From Marinisporobacter balticus (GTDB taxonomy: Bacteria; Bacillota; Clostridia; Peptostreptococcales; Thermotaleaceae), in contig NZ_SLWV01000016.1 in NCBI RefSeq assembly GCF_004345705.1, forward strand, positions 1 through 64,000: a stretch of DNA of 64,000 nt. The letters run 5' to 3'. The notes below the pieces were generated by a model. The model did no database searches, had not been told where the DNA came from, and saw nothing but the letters and a program-made list of their open reading frames with translations. Of the stretch, positions 25,801 through 33,306 are shown one piece after another (the first letter of the stretch is position 1; every line of letters starts with the position of its first letter). Position numbers and translations under genes: made by a program.

Positions 25801-28423
25801 AAACTGCTTTTAGGCCATACATACAATTTCCATTTTTTTTCTCTCCTAGCGTTCTATAATATCTGTTTACGATACAATGAAAAAACTCCATAAAAACAGG
25901 AAAAGTTATGGTGAGAATTGAAAATCCTACCCATACAAAAGATTTCCCTGGAAAAATTGTTAATCCCAAAATAAGAAGCATCAAAATACTTACAGAAACA
26001 AGACTTCTCCTTAAATTATCAACTATTTTCCATTTTGATAGGTTTGAAAGAGGATTTTTAATCACCTCCCCCTCTCTATTTTTTATCCTCGGGAATAACC
26101 ATCTAATAATTTGCCAATCTCCTCGAATCCATCTATGTAATCTCATCATATATGAATTATACTTTGCTGGATAGCCATCAACCAATTCTATATCTGTAGC
26201 AAGACCTGTTCTTACATAACTTCCTTCTAATAAATCATGACTAAGTACCGTATTGTCTGGTACAGCGTTATTTAATACTTCATTAAATATTTGTAAATCA
26301 TAAATTCCCTTCCCTGTAAAAATTCCCTCTCCAAATAAATCCTGATATATATCAGAAGTAGCAGTGACATAAGGATCTACGCCTCCTTGCCCTGCGAAAA
26401 CTCTTGTAAATGTAGATTTACTGGCACTTTCAACATCTATACCGATTCTCGGTTGAATTAGTCCATATCCCTCTTTTACAATTCCTTTTTCTTTATGGAA
26501 TATGGCTTTATTTAAAGGATGTGAGATTGTACCAATTAGTTTTTTTGCAGTATCTAACGGAAGATTAGTATCTGCATCCAGTGTAATAACATAGGTAATA
26601 TTTTTTACAATATTTGATATGTCTCCTGAAACAATCATATAAGATGTGTCTTTCGATCCTGTGAGTAGCATATTTAGTTCAACGAGTGCTCCTCTTTTTC
26701 TTTCCCAGCCCATCCATTTTTGCTGTTTTTCGCAAAACTGTCTATCCCTATGAAAATAAAAGAATAGGTCTTCTTCATTAGCATATTTTTTATTTAATCC
26801 TTTTATTTTGTCTCGTGCATAATCTATAATCTTTTTATCCTGTGCCATACTTTTACTATCAGCATCTTTAAAATCTCCTGCTACTGCAAAGTATAAGTTT
26901 TCGCTACGATTTGCTAAAAAATATACTTCTAATTTTTCCAATAATGATTCTACCGTTTTTTCATTTTGAATAAGTGTTGGAATCACAACCATTGTAGTGG
27001 CTTCTTTGGTAACGCCTTCTTTGTATTCTAACTTTGGCAAAGATATAGTTGGAAATTTATGTGTAACAATCCAGTTAACAATAGTTACCCCAATATCACT
27101 AGCTGGTATCAGCACAGTTACACATACTATCAAACTCAATAAGATGCTTAGTGATATACTATACGCATACATGCCTAGCAATAAGGATATTCCTCCCGTG
27201 AGTAAGATCACTGGCATTAAGTATATAGCAATAGGATAATCATGAAAATATTGATTGATCCCTTTACACCCTAATTCTTTTAGTAATTTTTTTCTACCTT
27301 TATCAATAAGGTAATACCCTACATGTTTTGCTTTATCTTCATCATTTTCAATCATCGCATTTTTTGCATATTCTATTGCTTTTCTTGCAATCTGCGTTTC
27401 AGAAACTTTGCATTTTTTAGATATCTTTTCAATTTGATTACGATAATAATCTCTTGATGCAAAATCCATTTTTGAATAAATGTCCAAAGGGTCTTTCCTC
27501 AATATTTCTTCCACGATAGACAAAGATTCAAATAATTCATTCCATTCCAACTTTGAAACAATATTCAAGCTAATAATTGCATTTCCTATTGAATTTTTTC
27601 TTGCTGCTTGTTCTTTATGTTCCAAATCAATTACCTTATTAATCGATGTATCAAATTCTATTAATTTTTTTTCTATAGAATCTATCAACTGTCCAGATTC
27701 TACCCCTTCTTGTCTAAGCTTTTTTAATAGATATTCAATATAAGAAGTACTTAGCATATCCATACTTCCCAAATCATCTTTTATATCATCCAATAATGCT
27801 TGTGGATCTTTTCTTTTTAATCTTTCAACTTTTTCCCATTCTTGTTGATTTTCATCGATCGCGTCACTAATATTTCGTATTTTTTCAATCAGCGCAAATC
27901 GAATCATGAGAGAAAGTGCCCAAATCTCTCCAATCGTAAGTATTTTATGATATTGATAATCTTTTACAAAATTTACAAGTAAATCTTCATCTATTCTCCC
28001 ATCCGTATGTGAAACCAACTCAAGCGCTATCGCATAAACTCTTGGATATCCCTTCAAAAATCCACTCTTTAAAATATGAAGTTTTAAGGACCTATCTTGT
28101 GTAAATGTATGTTTCATTACTTGATATTGTTCTTCAATTTTATAAAAATTGTCAAGTAACCATTCAGAAGCTGGAGATAACTCTTTTCCATCTTTCATTG
28201 TGTTATTTAAATTTTTATAGATGGCATGAATCATTTTAAAGTTATGATTGAGCCTATTCATAAGAGATTGAATACTTCTTGTTTTTTTGTATACCCTATG
28301 ATTTTTTGCAATTTCTATCGCATGATCATGTAGTCCTTCATGATTTAAGTAAACATCTTTCATTTCTATCTTTTCATATTTATTGATGAGATCATTATTT
28401 TTGAGGAACATAATGGATTTCAT
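19865..28423 (-). CDS. ndvB: Cyclic beta-1,2-glucan synthase (NdvB/ChvB/Cgs type)
   Basis: 2852 residues, equal in size to the Brucella and Agrobacterium enzymes. Order: N-terminal soluble region (1-390); two membrane segments (about 395-460); a GT84 glycosyltransferase domain (about 490-820) with YVITLDADTNLP (DxD-type) and RLHRWIRGDWQIIRW (QxxRW-like); four more membrane segments (to about 1000); a middle domain (about 1010-1520) with NGIAHRTSPTNIGFLLLAT, matching the cyclising transglycosylase domain known from Thermoanaerobacter Cgs; then glycosyl-hydrolase-94-like regions, with GSGDWNDGMN near residue 2530 carrying the phosphorylase general acid. It should make beta-1,2-glucan from UDP-glucose at the inner membrane, set chain length and cyclise. 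The ATG at 28423 is only one base from GGAGGG; the ATG at 28411 may be the true start. It lies 21 bases after a sugar nucleotidyltransferase gene. Confidence 0.92.
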   Translation of the reverse strand: MKSIMFLKNNDLINKYEKIEMKDVYLNHEGLHDHAIEIAKNHRVYKKTRSIQSLMNRLNHNFKMIHAIYKNLNNTMKDGKELSPASEWLLDNFYKIEEQYQVMKHTFTQDRSLKLHILKSGFLKGYPRVYAIALELVSHTDGRIDEDLLVNFVKDYQYHKILTIGEIWALSLMIRFALIEKIRNISDAIDENQQEWEKVERLKRKDPQALLDDIKDDLGSMDMLSTSYIEYLLKKLRQEGVESGQLIDSIEKKLIEFDTSINKVIDLEHKEQAARKNSIGNAIISLNIVSKLEWNELFESLSIVEEILRKDPLDIYSKMDFASRDYYRNQIEKISKKCKVSETQIARKAIEYAKNAMIENDEDKAKHVGYYLIDKGRKKLLKELGCKGINQYFHDYPIAIYLMPVILLTGGISLLLGMYAYSISLSILLSLIVCVTVLIPASDIGVTIVNWIVTHKFPTISLPKLEYKEGVTKEATTMVVIPTLIQNEKTVESLLEKLEVYFLANRSENLYFAVAGDFKDADSKSMAQDKKIIDYARDKIKGLNKKYANEEDLFFYFHRDRQFCEKQQKWMGWERKRGALVELNMLLTGSKDTSYMIVSGDISNIVKNITYVITLDADTNLPLDTAKKLIGTISHPLNKAIFHKEKGIVKEGYGLIQPRIGIDVESASKSTFTRVFAGQGGVDPYVTATSDIYQDLFGEGIFTGKGIYDLQIFNEVLNNAVPDNTVLSHDLLEGSYVRTGLATDIELVDGYPAKYNSYMMRLHRWIRGDWQIIRWLFPRIKNREGEVIKNPLSNLSKWKIVDNLRRSLVSVSILMLLILGLTIFPGKSFVWVGFSILTITFPVFMEFFHCIVNRYYRTLGEKKNGNCMYGLKAVFYQTLLMFIFLPYQAYMMIDGIGRTLYRVYISKKNLLEWITAADVEKRLENDTYSFIKRMKAAISISFILVILVLVKAPGNLVVVLLIGFVWAISPVIAYKVSKEDIHKNVLEDKDEKILRRLARKTWAYYEDFATEEENYLPSDNYQEDPPNGIAHRTSPTNIGFLLLATLSARDLGYMSIIEMIDRIENTLSTIEKLENWKGHLYNWYDTKTLEVLRPFYVSTVDSGNFIGYMITLKQGLLETVKAPIFDKRHLLGLKDTIGLLDKKNSAYMQILDSFIEKEEISLKALKKLLKSFTISDESSNWHEKFDRMLDGFHKEINTLFIDIEIREDGYKKLNEQLNQIEGDVSLVALNNLYKNMIFSIEKILKKEDDDAYWLAIKEKIVVANNHVKEILEKINDLTDRIQKVVDATDFTQLYDKKQNLFSIGYSVDDEKLTNSYYDLFASEARLTSYIAIARKEVPKKHWEKLGRALSVVDGYRGLVSWTGTMFEYLMPPLLMKNYKNTLLDETYGTVIKAQRRYGEKRNVPWGTSESGYYAFDINLNYQYKAFGVPDLGLKRGLINDMVISPYSTLLALPFDTKGAMRNIRELISDGVEGEYGFYEAIDYTPDRLTFGKEKGVIKSFMAHHQGMSLISLNNYLNENIIQERFHADPVIKSAEILLQEKIPVRVIITKAYKERIEPLEVLKKEDIYVVRTYSELEKELPRCHILSNGKYSVVVTDCGIGYSKNENLQVSRWREDSLTGIYGNFVFLKNIHSNKVWSSTFAPINHEPDGYNIKFSLDKAEYMRTDDNIDTHAEIVVSSEDNAEIRRISLTNHEDKATIIELTSYFEIVLAQQAADIAHPAFSNLFIRTEAILEHDSIIASRRPRLEEKDPVWMCHTVVVEGETIGNLEYETNRANFIGRGRNISNPSAITNSLTNTVGPVLDPIMSLRRRVKIEPGKTVSVSFIISVVSNRKEAINMAKKYHEHASILRTFNLAYTRSVVEASYLNLKSDEIEVYQDMIGHIIFLSPNRRRNEALLKENRKGQSGLWAYGISGDLPIVLISIKRIEDIEIVREVLKAHEYWKMKGLVVDLVILNEDESSYLQPLQEQLNDIVFAKYGHDRMNQLGGVYIRNAHVMSEADRTLLYTAAKIVLKGEEGSLRTQIKIKEKVKLPEKKQFKGDNISYASKDEPIDVDYFNGYGGFSKDGMAYIIRLKDEANTPAPWTNVIANDKFGFLVTENGSGFTWAENSRENKLTPWSNDPVTDLQGEIIYLRDEDCGAYWSITPLPIREKESYTIHHGIGYTTFMHESHGIAQNLTMFVPKDESIKINLIQLKNHSNVKRKLSATYFIRPVLGVSDQITQPYITSEMDEKKGTFFIKNGYSSDFPDRIVYITSSQKIVSYTGDRKEFIGEKGDLSTPESFMREGFSNRVGGGYDPCAVVQNFIELEPHEEKEFVFIFGHEKEVDGIDPIVKKYKNMNTCKNALEGVKDYWKYILGTVQVKTPDLSMDLLLNYWLMYQNISCRLWARSAFYQSGGAYGFRDQLQDAMNAISVMPEATRKQIILHCAHQFVEGDVQHWWHAGAGDKGIRTRFSDDLLWLPLVTAEYINYTGDDSILTEEVYFLEDEPLGEEEDERYGIPKVSEERASVYEHCIRAIERGLKFGEHGIPLMGSGDWNDGMNTVGNKGKGESIWLGWFLYDILNKFSIVCNKMKEFERGKRYINVAKEIADAIEENAWDGEWYRRAYFDDGKPLGSIENTECMIDSLAQSWAVISGAGRNDRKNIAMASVQRYLIKKEEGMILLFTPPFDQSDLHPGYIKGYVPGVRENGGQYTHAATWVINAFAMMGEGDRAWELYNMINPINHTRTSIECATYKVEPYVMAADVYAVNPHTGRGGWTWYTGAAGWMYKVGLEHILGLKKKDNKLIIKPCIPKEWMEYRIKYRHKDTYYYILIKNPNSVNRNVDYVIIDGQRKEEKYISLINDQKDHEVEVVLG

Positions 28424-28444
28424 CCCTCCATCATTATTATTTTA

Positions 28445-30910
28445 TTATTCATGCTTATTCTTTAATATCTGTTCTACTTTTTCGCTAAATTGTATTGAAA
28501 GTTCCTGCGCATATTCTTCTGAAAACCCTTCCGTATAAACATTAAATATAGCTTTTTCCTTATCCGGAAGTATTAAAGCCCATCCCTTATCATCATGAAT
28601 CTTTACCCCTTCAAACAACTCTATATCTCTATCTCTATGATTGATAATAATCTCTTTAATGACTCTTCCCTTTTCCTGCCAATCACAGGCAATTTCTTTT
28701 TTGATTAAATAAAAATCAGGTATTTCATCTACTAAATTACTTAATTTTAAATCCTGATCAATCATAAAATCAACAATTTTCCCTACTGCCCAAATGGCAT
28801 CATAATTAAGAATATATTGTAAACATATACCATTAGCTCCTTTACTCTTTAACATTTCATTCATAATAGCATCAGAAGAAGTTTTTGTTCTTACGACTTG
28901 TGCATCATAAGATTCTGCCATCTTATCAATAATCTTCGGCGCTGTATACGGTACAACAATTTTGTTATCCTTACCTATTTTAAGTAAAATCAGTGTAATA
29001 AATACCAAATACATTTCTCGGTCAATGATTCTCCCTTTTTCATCAATTAAAATCATTTTCTCTCCATCACTACTTAAAATGATGCCCATATGCCCTTTAT
29101 TTTTTAGTACTTGTTCAGATATATGCGCTACATATGTATCAGCAGACTTATGTTTATCGCTAGCATATTCGCACTGGATTTGGCAACCAATATATTTAAG
29201 AAACATTACTGCCAAATCTAAAAGATTGTTACATCTAGAACTTATAATAATTTTAGGGTTTTTTCTTTTAATTTTAGATAGATCTGTAATTATTTTTGCT
29301 CCATTTTGGATATATAATGATGAAAAATTATCAATTTTCACAGCACTTTTTACTTTTTCTCCATTACATCTTTGAAAATCATCTCTGTTAAATAAGTTTT
29401 CTATCTTTCTCTCTGTATTTCTATCTATATTTGCACCATTTTCATCTACAAACTCAATATGCGCTCGGTTTTTATTAAAAGGATCGATTCGAATATGAAT
29501 CCCTCCATTTGCGCCATAATTTTTTACTGCAAATCGATTTATAGACATGACAGCATCTTTCATATGAATAACGCCTGCCCCTGTAGAAAGAATTCCGGAT
29601 ATAAAAGAATTTTTTATAATATGGCATGCATTGGATCTATCACTACTTACAACAATGGTCGCTTCTTCTTTTAAATTAGATGTATATGCTGAACCTAATC
29701 GTGAAGCAAATTCTGGTGTAATATCCATATTGATATCTCCTGAAATACCCTTATATCCAAAAATAGTCTTTGATATTTTTGTTCCCCATACAAGATTTTG
29801 ATTGACAATACTATCTTCACCAATCTTTTTATCAGGCCAAATCTTCGTATTTGGTTTAACCATCACTCTATTGGATAAAATACTTCCACTGCCTACAGCA
29901 GAATGTTCATATATATTTACACCACTTTTTACTTGCGCGTTGCTACATATAGTTGTTCCACTAGAATGACTATTTTCTCCGATCCTTACATTTTTCCATA
30001 ATATGCTTCTTTTTAAAACAGCTGTTTCTCCTATTTCACAATTCTCACCAATAATTGTATAAGCATCTAGATTGGCGCGATTGTGGATGGTACAATTTTT
30101 TCCAATATAGAGTGGCGGTGTCAACTTTATATTTTCACCTAATTTTGTTCCTTCTTTTATCCAGATTCCTTTTTTGACTTCTTCGCAGTTCATAGATATT
30201 TTCACTTTTCTATCTAATATATCAAATTGGGTTTGCATATAAGAAGGTAAATCTCCAATATCATTCCAATAATCTTCCATAATATAACCATACATAGGTA
30301 TTTGATCTCTTAATAGTTTTGGGAAGAGATCTTTGCTAAAATCAAAATTTTCTCCTCGTTTGTAATAATTAAGTACCTCAGGTTCTAGTATATATATCCC
30401 TGTATTTACAGTGTCACTAAATACTTCTCCCCAACTTGGCTTCTCTAAAAAACGGATAATTCTTCCTTCTTCATCTGTAATGATTACACCATATTCAAGA
30501 GGTACAGGCTCTTTCTTAAGAACCAATGTAGCTTTTGACTTTTTCTCTTTGTGATATGCAATTGCTTTCTGAAGATTTAAATCTGTTAACGCATCTCCAC
30601 TAATTACAATAAATGTGTCATCTAAAAATGCTTCTGCATTTTTTACACTTCCACCCGTTCCTAAAGGTAAATCTTCCGTAAAATAATTCAGATCAATCCC
30701 CCATACTTCTCCATTTCCAAAATGATCCGTTATTACTGAAGGTAGATATGCCATTGTAACAGCAATCTGATCTATTCCATATTTTTTTAATAGTTCAATT
30801 GAATATTCCATTACAGGCTTCTCCAAAATTGGAACCATCGGTTTAGGCATCCCACAAGTAAGAGGTCTTAATCTTGTTCCTTTTCCACCTGCCATAATTA
30901 CTGCTTTTAT
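28445..30910 (-). CDS. Sugar-1-phosphate nucleotidyltransferase fused to a phosphomannomutase-like domain
   Basis: About 821 residues. Residues 1-235: NTP-transferase Rossmann domain with IMAGGKGTRLRPLTCGMPKPMVPI, the G-x-G-T-R-x-R-P-L-T site, and the metal Asp in VISGDALTDL. Residues 250-370: left-handed beta-helix hexapeptide repeats. Residues 385-820: phosphohexomutase-like domain. In it the phosphoserine loop TxSHNP is replaced by NYGANGGIHIRIDPFNKN and the DGDGDR metal loop by SSDGEKMILIDEKG, so this domain is probably not a working mutase. Annotation by homology would be mannose-1-phosphate guanylyltransferase; UDP-glucose pyrophosphorylase is a strong alternative given the neighbour. 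The conserved start MKAVIMAGG reads ATA-AAA-GCA here; GGAG lies eight bases before this ATA (30910). A TTG at 30934 lies upstream of the ribosome site. Confidence 0.85.
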   Translation of the reverse strand: MKAVIMAGGKGTRLRPLTCGMPKPMVPILEKPVMEYSIELLKKYGIDQIAVTMAYLPSVITDHFGNGEVWGIDLNYFTEDLPLGTGGSVKNAEAFLDDTFIVISGDALTDLNLQKAIAYHKEKKSKATLVLKKEPVPLEYGVIITDEEGRIIRFLEKPSWGEVFSDTVNTGIYILEPEVLNYYKRGENFDFSKDLFPKLLRDQIPMYGYIMEDYWNDIGDLPSYMQTQFDILDRKVKISMNCEEVKKGIWIKEGTKLGENIKLTPPLYIGKNCTIHNRANLDAYTIIGENCEIGETAVLKRSILWKNVRIGENSHSSGTTICSNAQVKSGVNIYEHSAVGSGSILSNRVMVKPNTKIWPDKKIGEDSIVNQNLVWGTKISKTIFGYKGISGDINMDITPEFASRLGSAYTSNLKEEATIVVSSDRSNACHIIKNSFISGILSTGAGVIHMKDAVMSINRFAVKNYGANGGIHIRIDPFNKNRAHIEFVDENGANIDRNTERKIENLFNRDDFQRCNGEKVKSAVKIDNFSSLYIQNGAKIITDLSKIKRKNPKIIISSRCNNLLDLAVMFLKYIGCQIQCEYASDKHKSADTYVAHISEQVLKNKGHMGIILSSDGEKMILIDEKGRIIDREMYLVFITLILLKIGKDNKIVVPYTAPKIIDKMAESYDAQVVRTKTSSDAIMNEMLKSKGANGICLQYILNYDAIWAVGKIVDFMIDQDLKLSNLVDEIPDFYLIKKEIACDWQEKGRVIKEIIINHRDRDIELFEGVKIHDDKGWALILPDKEKAIFNVYTEGFSEEYAQELSIQFSEKVEQILKNKHE

Positions 30911-30925
30911 AATAATCACTCCTTT

Positions 30926-31060
30926 TTTTCTCAAACTTCTATTTTAAACGCTTGTTTTGCGGTTAAAGCAAGATAGTACTTCAGCATACCCTTACAAATT
31001 CTTAGAATGTAAGCCAAGTACTATCTGTATTTTCATGATCGCCTGCACGCCTTAAGACAT
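30926..31060 (-). promoter_or_regulatory. Structured 5' leader of the nucleotidyltransferase-glucan synthase operon
   Basis: On the minus strand an 11-base-pair stem AGATAGTACTT/AAGTACTATCT (31026-31016 with 30981-30971) encloses a second stem CTTACA/TGTAAG (31013-31008 with 30996-30991). A third hairpin TTTAACCGC-AAAACAA-GCGTTTAAA (30967-30943) lies just before the ribosome site. The layout resembles a riboswitch or other cis-regulatory RNA, but I do not recognise a known class. The rest of the 315-base gap holds no gene; about 31060-31200 is plain A+T-rich sequence and probably carries the promoter. Confidence 0.5.
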
Positions 31061-31210
31061 TCTAATTATTATATTCAATTGCTATAAGGAATATGCGCCT
31101 GATTTTCAACGATTCACCATTTTTAAAATATAATCACATTGTTTTAAAATTCAATACTTTATTATATTATTTCCCAAGCACCTCTCCATCTATTCTTTCT
31201 CTTATGCACA

Positions 31211-31241
31211 AAAAAAGATCCTATACATAAAAGTATAAGAT
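31211..31241 (-). terminator. Intrinsic terminator after the M23 peptidase gene
   Basis: On the minus strand GATCTTATAC, loop TTTTAT, GTATAGGATC and then TTTTTTT. One mismatch in a ten-base-pair stem. It lies eight bases after the stop codon and closes the ftsE-ftsX-M23 operon. Confidence 0.85.
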
Positions 31242-31249
31242 CCATCTAT

Positions 31250-32380
31250 CTATTTCACCCAAGGAATTGGGTCCGTATATTGTCCATTTTTTCTAACTTC
31301 AAAGTGTAGATGAGGACCTGTAGACATTCCTGTACTACCTGATTTTGAAATAACTTGACCTTTTTTCACTTGTTGACCTTCCTTTACAATGAGGCTAGAA
31401 TTATGTGCATATAAAGTTACAATGCCACCGCCATGGTCAACCATTACTACTTTCCCATATCCGCCTAACCAATCAGCATGAATAACTTTACCATTTCCTG
31501 CTGCTACAATACTTTTTCCCGCTGGAACCCCTATATCAATTCCTGTATGTAGCTTCTTTCTCTTAAGAATCGGATGAATTCTATATCCATAAGGGGATGT
31601 AATTCTTGTATAACCAGGAGCTGGCCAAGCCAGTTTTCCACCTGTGTATTTTCCACCGGATTGTTTTTTTCTGATCTCTGCAGCAATTTTTTCTGCATAA
31701 GTGTTCAATTCATCAATTTGATTTTCAAGGGCCTTACTATCTTTTTTCAATTCTTGTTTGATCCTATCCATTTTCCCCCTGCTCGTAGCTAACTCTTTTT
31801 GCTTTACTTTCATGTTTTTAAGCATAGCATCCATTTGATTCTTATGACTTTCTAACGTCTTTTTCTTTGTATTGATTTCGTCCCTTTGTTCTTTCATATA
31901 TTCTAATAAATCCATATCTTGGTTAAGAATTTTTTTAACCATATCTAAATTTGATAAAAGATCCACAATACTCTCTGAATCAAACAAAACTTCCGCATAT
32001 CCAACATTTCCATTTTTATACATTGCTCTTAATCTATTATTTAATACATCATTCTTGTCTCCAATATTTTTCTCTTTTTCTTGTAATGCTTGCTTTGCTG
32101 TATCAATTTTCTTTTGGGTTATATTGATTTGGTGATCAATTTCACCTAGCTCTTGTTCTGTCTTATCAATTTTTCTGTCTAATTCCTTAATTTGAGACGA
32201 TAGATTTTTTTCTTTCTTTTTGTTTTCATTCAATTTACTCTGTACGTTCTTAATATTACTGTTTACTTGATTCAATTTTTTCTGATTACTTGTCACATCC
32301 TGTGCAAAAGTATTCCCTGTAATCATCAAAGAAAATATAATCATAAAAAAAAGTACAATTCTTTTGTTCAATTTCAGCAT
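31250..32380 (-). CDS. Secreted M23 (LytM) peptidase with coiled coil, EnvC-like
   Basis: 376 residues. A signal peptide (KRIVLFFMIIFSLMITGNTFA) is followed by a long coiled coil (about 30-245: repeated QKKLNQVNSN, LSSQIKELDRKID) and a C-terminal LytM/M23 domain (about 260-376). The domain has all zinc/catalytic marks: HTGIDIGVPAGKSI (first His, Asp), MVDHGGGIVTLYAH and GPHLHFEV (H-x-H). Members cut peptidoglycan cross-bridges. It is 23 bases downstream of ftsX; coiled-coil M23 proteins of this layout (EnvC, CwlO/PcsB-like) are activated by FtsEX during growth or division. Here the zinc site is intact, so it may hydrolyse directly, unlike EnvC. GGGGGG stands before the ATG. Confidence 0.92.
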   Translation of the reverse strand: MLKLNKRIVLFFMIIFSLMITGNTFAQDVTSNQKKLNQVNSNIKNVQSKLNENKKKEKNLSSQIKELDRKIDKTEQELGEIDHQINITQKKIDTAKQALQEKEKNIGDKNDVLNNRLRAMYKNGNVGYAEVLFDSESIVDLLSNLDMVKKILNQDMDLLEYMKEQRDEINTKKKTLESHKNQMDAMLKNMKVKQKELATSRGKMDRIKQELKKDSKALENQIDELNTYAEKIAAEIRKKQSGGKYTGGKLAWPAPGYTRITSPYGYRIHPILKRKKLHTGIDIGVPAGKSIVAAGNGKVIHADWLGGYGKVVMVDHGGGIVTLYAHNSSLIVKEGQQVKKGQVISKSGSTGMSTGPHLHFEVRKNGQYTDPIPWVK

Positions 32381-32403
32381 TTTCTCCCCCCCTAAATCAA
32401 TTT

Positions 32404-33306
32404 TTATACTTTTAAAAATTTCCTCATAGAAAAAATACTTCCTAAAGCCCCAATCCCCATACCTAATACAATAAAAATAATAGCTAAATTCCCCATAACT
32501 ACAGATGCTGGAATCATATATGCTGCAATCATAACGTATAATTTTTGTGTAACTAAATCAAATATACGTTTATAACCCAATCCAACAATACCTAATGCAA
32601 TCAATGATCCCAATAGTCCCAATAGCATTCCCTCTACCAAAAAAGGCCATCTGATAAACCAATTGGTCGCACCTACATATTTCATAATATTAATTTCTTT
32701 TGATCTTGCAATAACAGTAAGTTTAATAGTATTTCCTACTACAAACATTGAAATGAATATTAAAATACCAATAATAATCACCCCTGCTATACGTATGAAG
32801 TTTGTAATGTTAAGCAATTTTTCTACCACATCTTTATAATACTTAATCTCTTCTAACCCTTGTAACCCTTTTATTCTACTAACTACAGCATCTGCATCAG
32901 AAATATCTTTTAGCTTAATCACATATGAATTTGGAAGAGGATTTTTTTCTAACCCCTCTAAAAGATATCCATTTTCTCCCCAACTCTTTTTCATATTTTC
33001 TAAAGCTTGTTCCTTAGATAAAAAATCCACATAGTCTATTCCGTCTATTCTCTTAATAATATTTCCTATATTATCCATTTGACTCTCTGTTAAATCTTTT
33101 TCTAAATACACTTGTATAGAATCAAACTGTCCTTTGGCTGTTTCTGCCAAGCCATTTACATTTAATATAATCATAAATACAATTCCTAAAATCATTAAAA
33201 CAGAAGCAATAGATCCAACTGAAGCCATCCCCATCATACGATTACGCCATAATCCTTTAAACCCTTCTTTTATCATATATATAAACGTTTTAACTTTCAT
33301 ATCCAT
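32404..33306 (-). CDS. ftsX: Cell-division ABC transporter permease FtsX
   Basis: 300 residues from ATG 33306 (AAGGG six bases upstream; an in-frame start at 33333 adds a tail that overlaps ftsE further). Four membrane helices: one near residue 25-50 (GMASVGSIASVLMILGIVFMI), then an extracellular domain of about 110 residues (SIQVYLEKDLTESQ, LSKEQALENMKKSWGE), and three C-terminal helices (about 165-295). FtsX transmits ATP hydrolysis by FtsE to outside hydrolases through that extracellular loop. It overlaps the ftsE end by 17 bases and is followed by the M23 coiled-coil protein, its probable partner. Confidence 0.94.
   Translation of the reverse strand: MDMKVKTFIYMIKEGFKGLWRNRMMGMASVGSIASVLMILGIVFMIILNVNGLAETAKGQFDSIQVYLEKDLTESQMDNIGNIIKRIDGIDYVDFLSKEQALENMKKSWGENGYLLEGLEKNPLPNSYVIKLKDISDADAVVSRIKGLQGLEEIKYYKDVVEKLLNITNFIRIAGVIIIGILIFISMFVVGNTIKLTVIARSKEINIMKYVGATNWFIRWPFLVEGMLLGLLGSLIALGIVGLGYKRIFDLVTQKLYVMIAAYMIPASVVMGNLAIIFIVLGMGIGALGSIFSMRKFLKV

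Noticed and set aside
20177..27743. Numerous plus-strand ORFs opposite the glucan synthase gene
   Set aside because: None has a convincing ribosome site or protein-like composition; they are shadows of the 8.5 kb minus-strand gene.
30934..30934. TTG at 30934 as the start of the nucleotidyltransferase
   Set aside because: It lies before the ribosome-binding site and adds residues that the family lacks, although it cannot be excluded.
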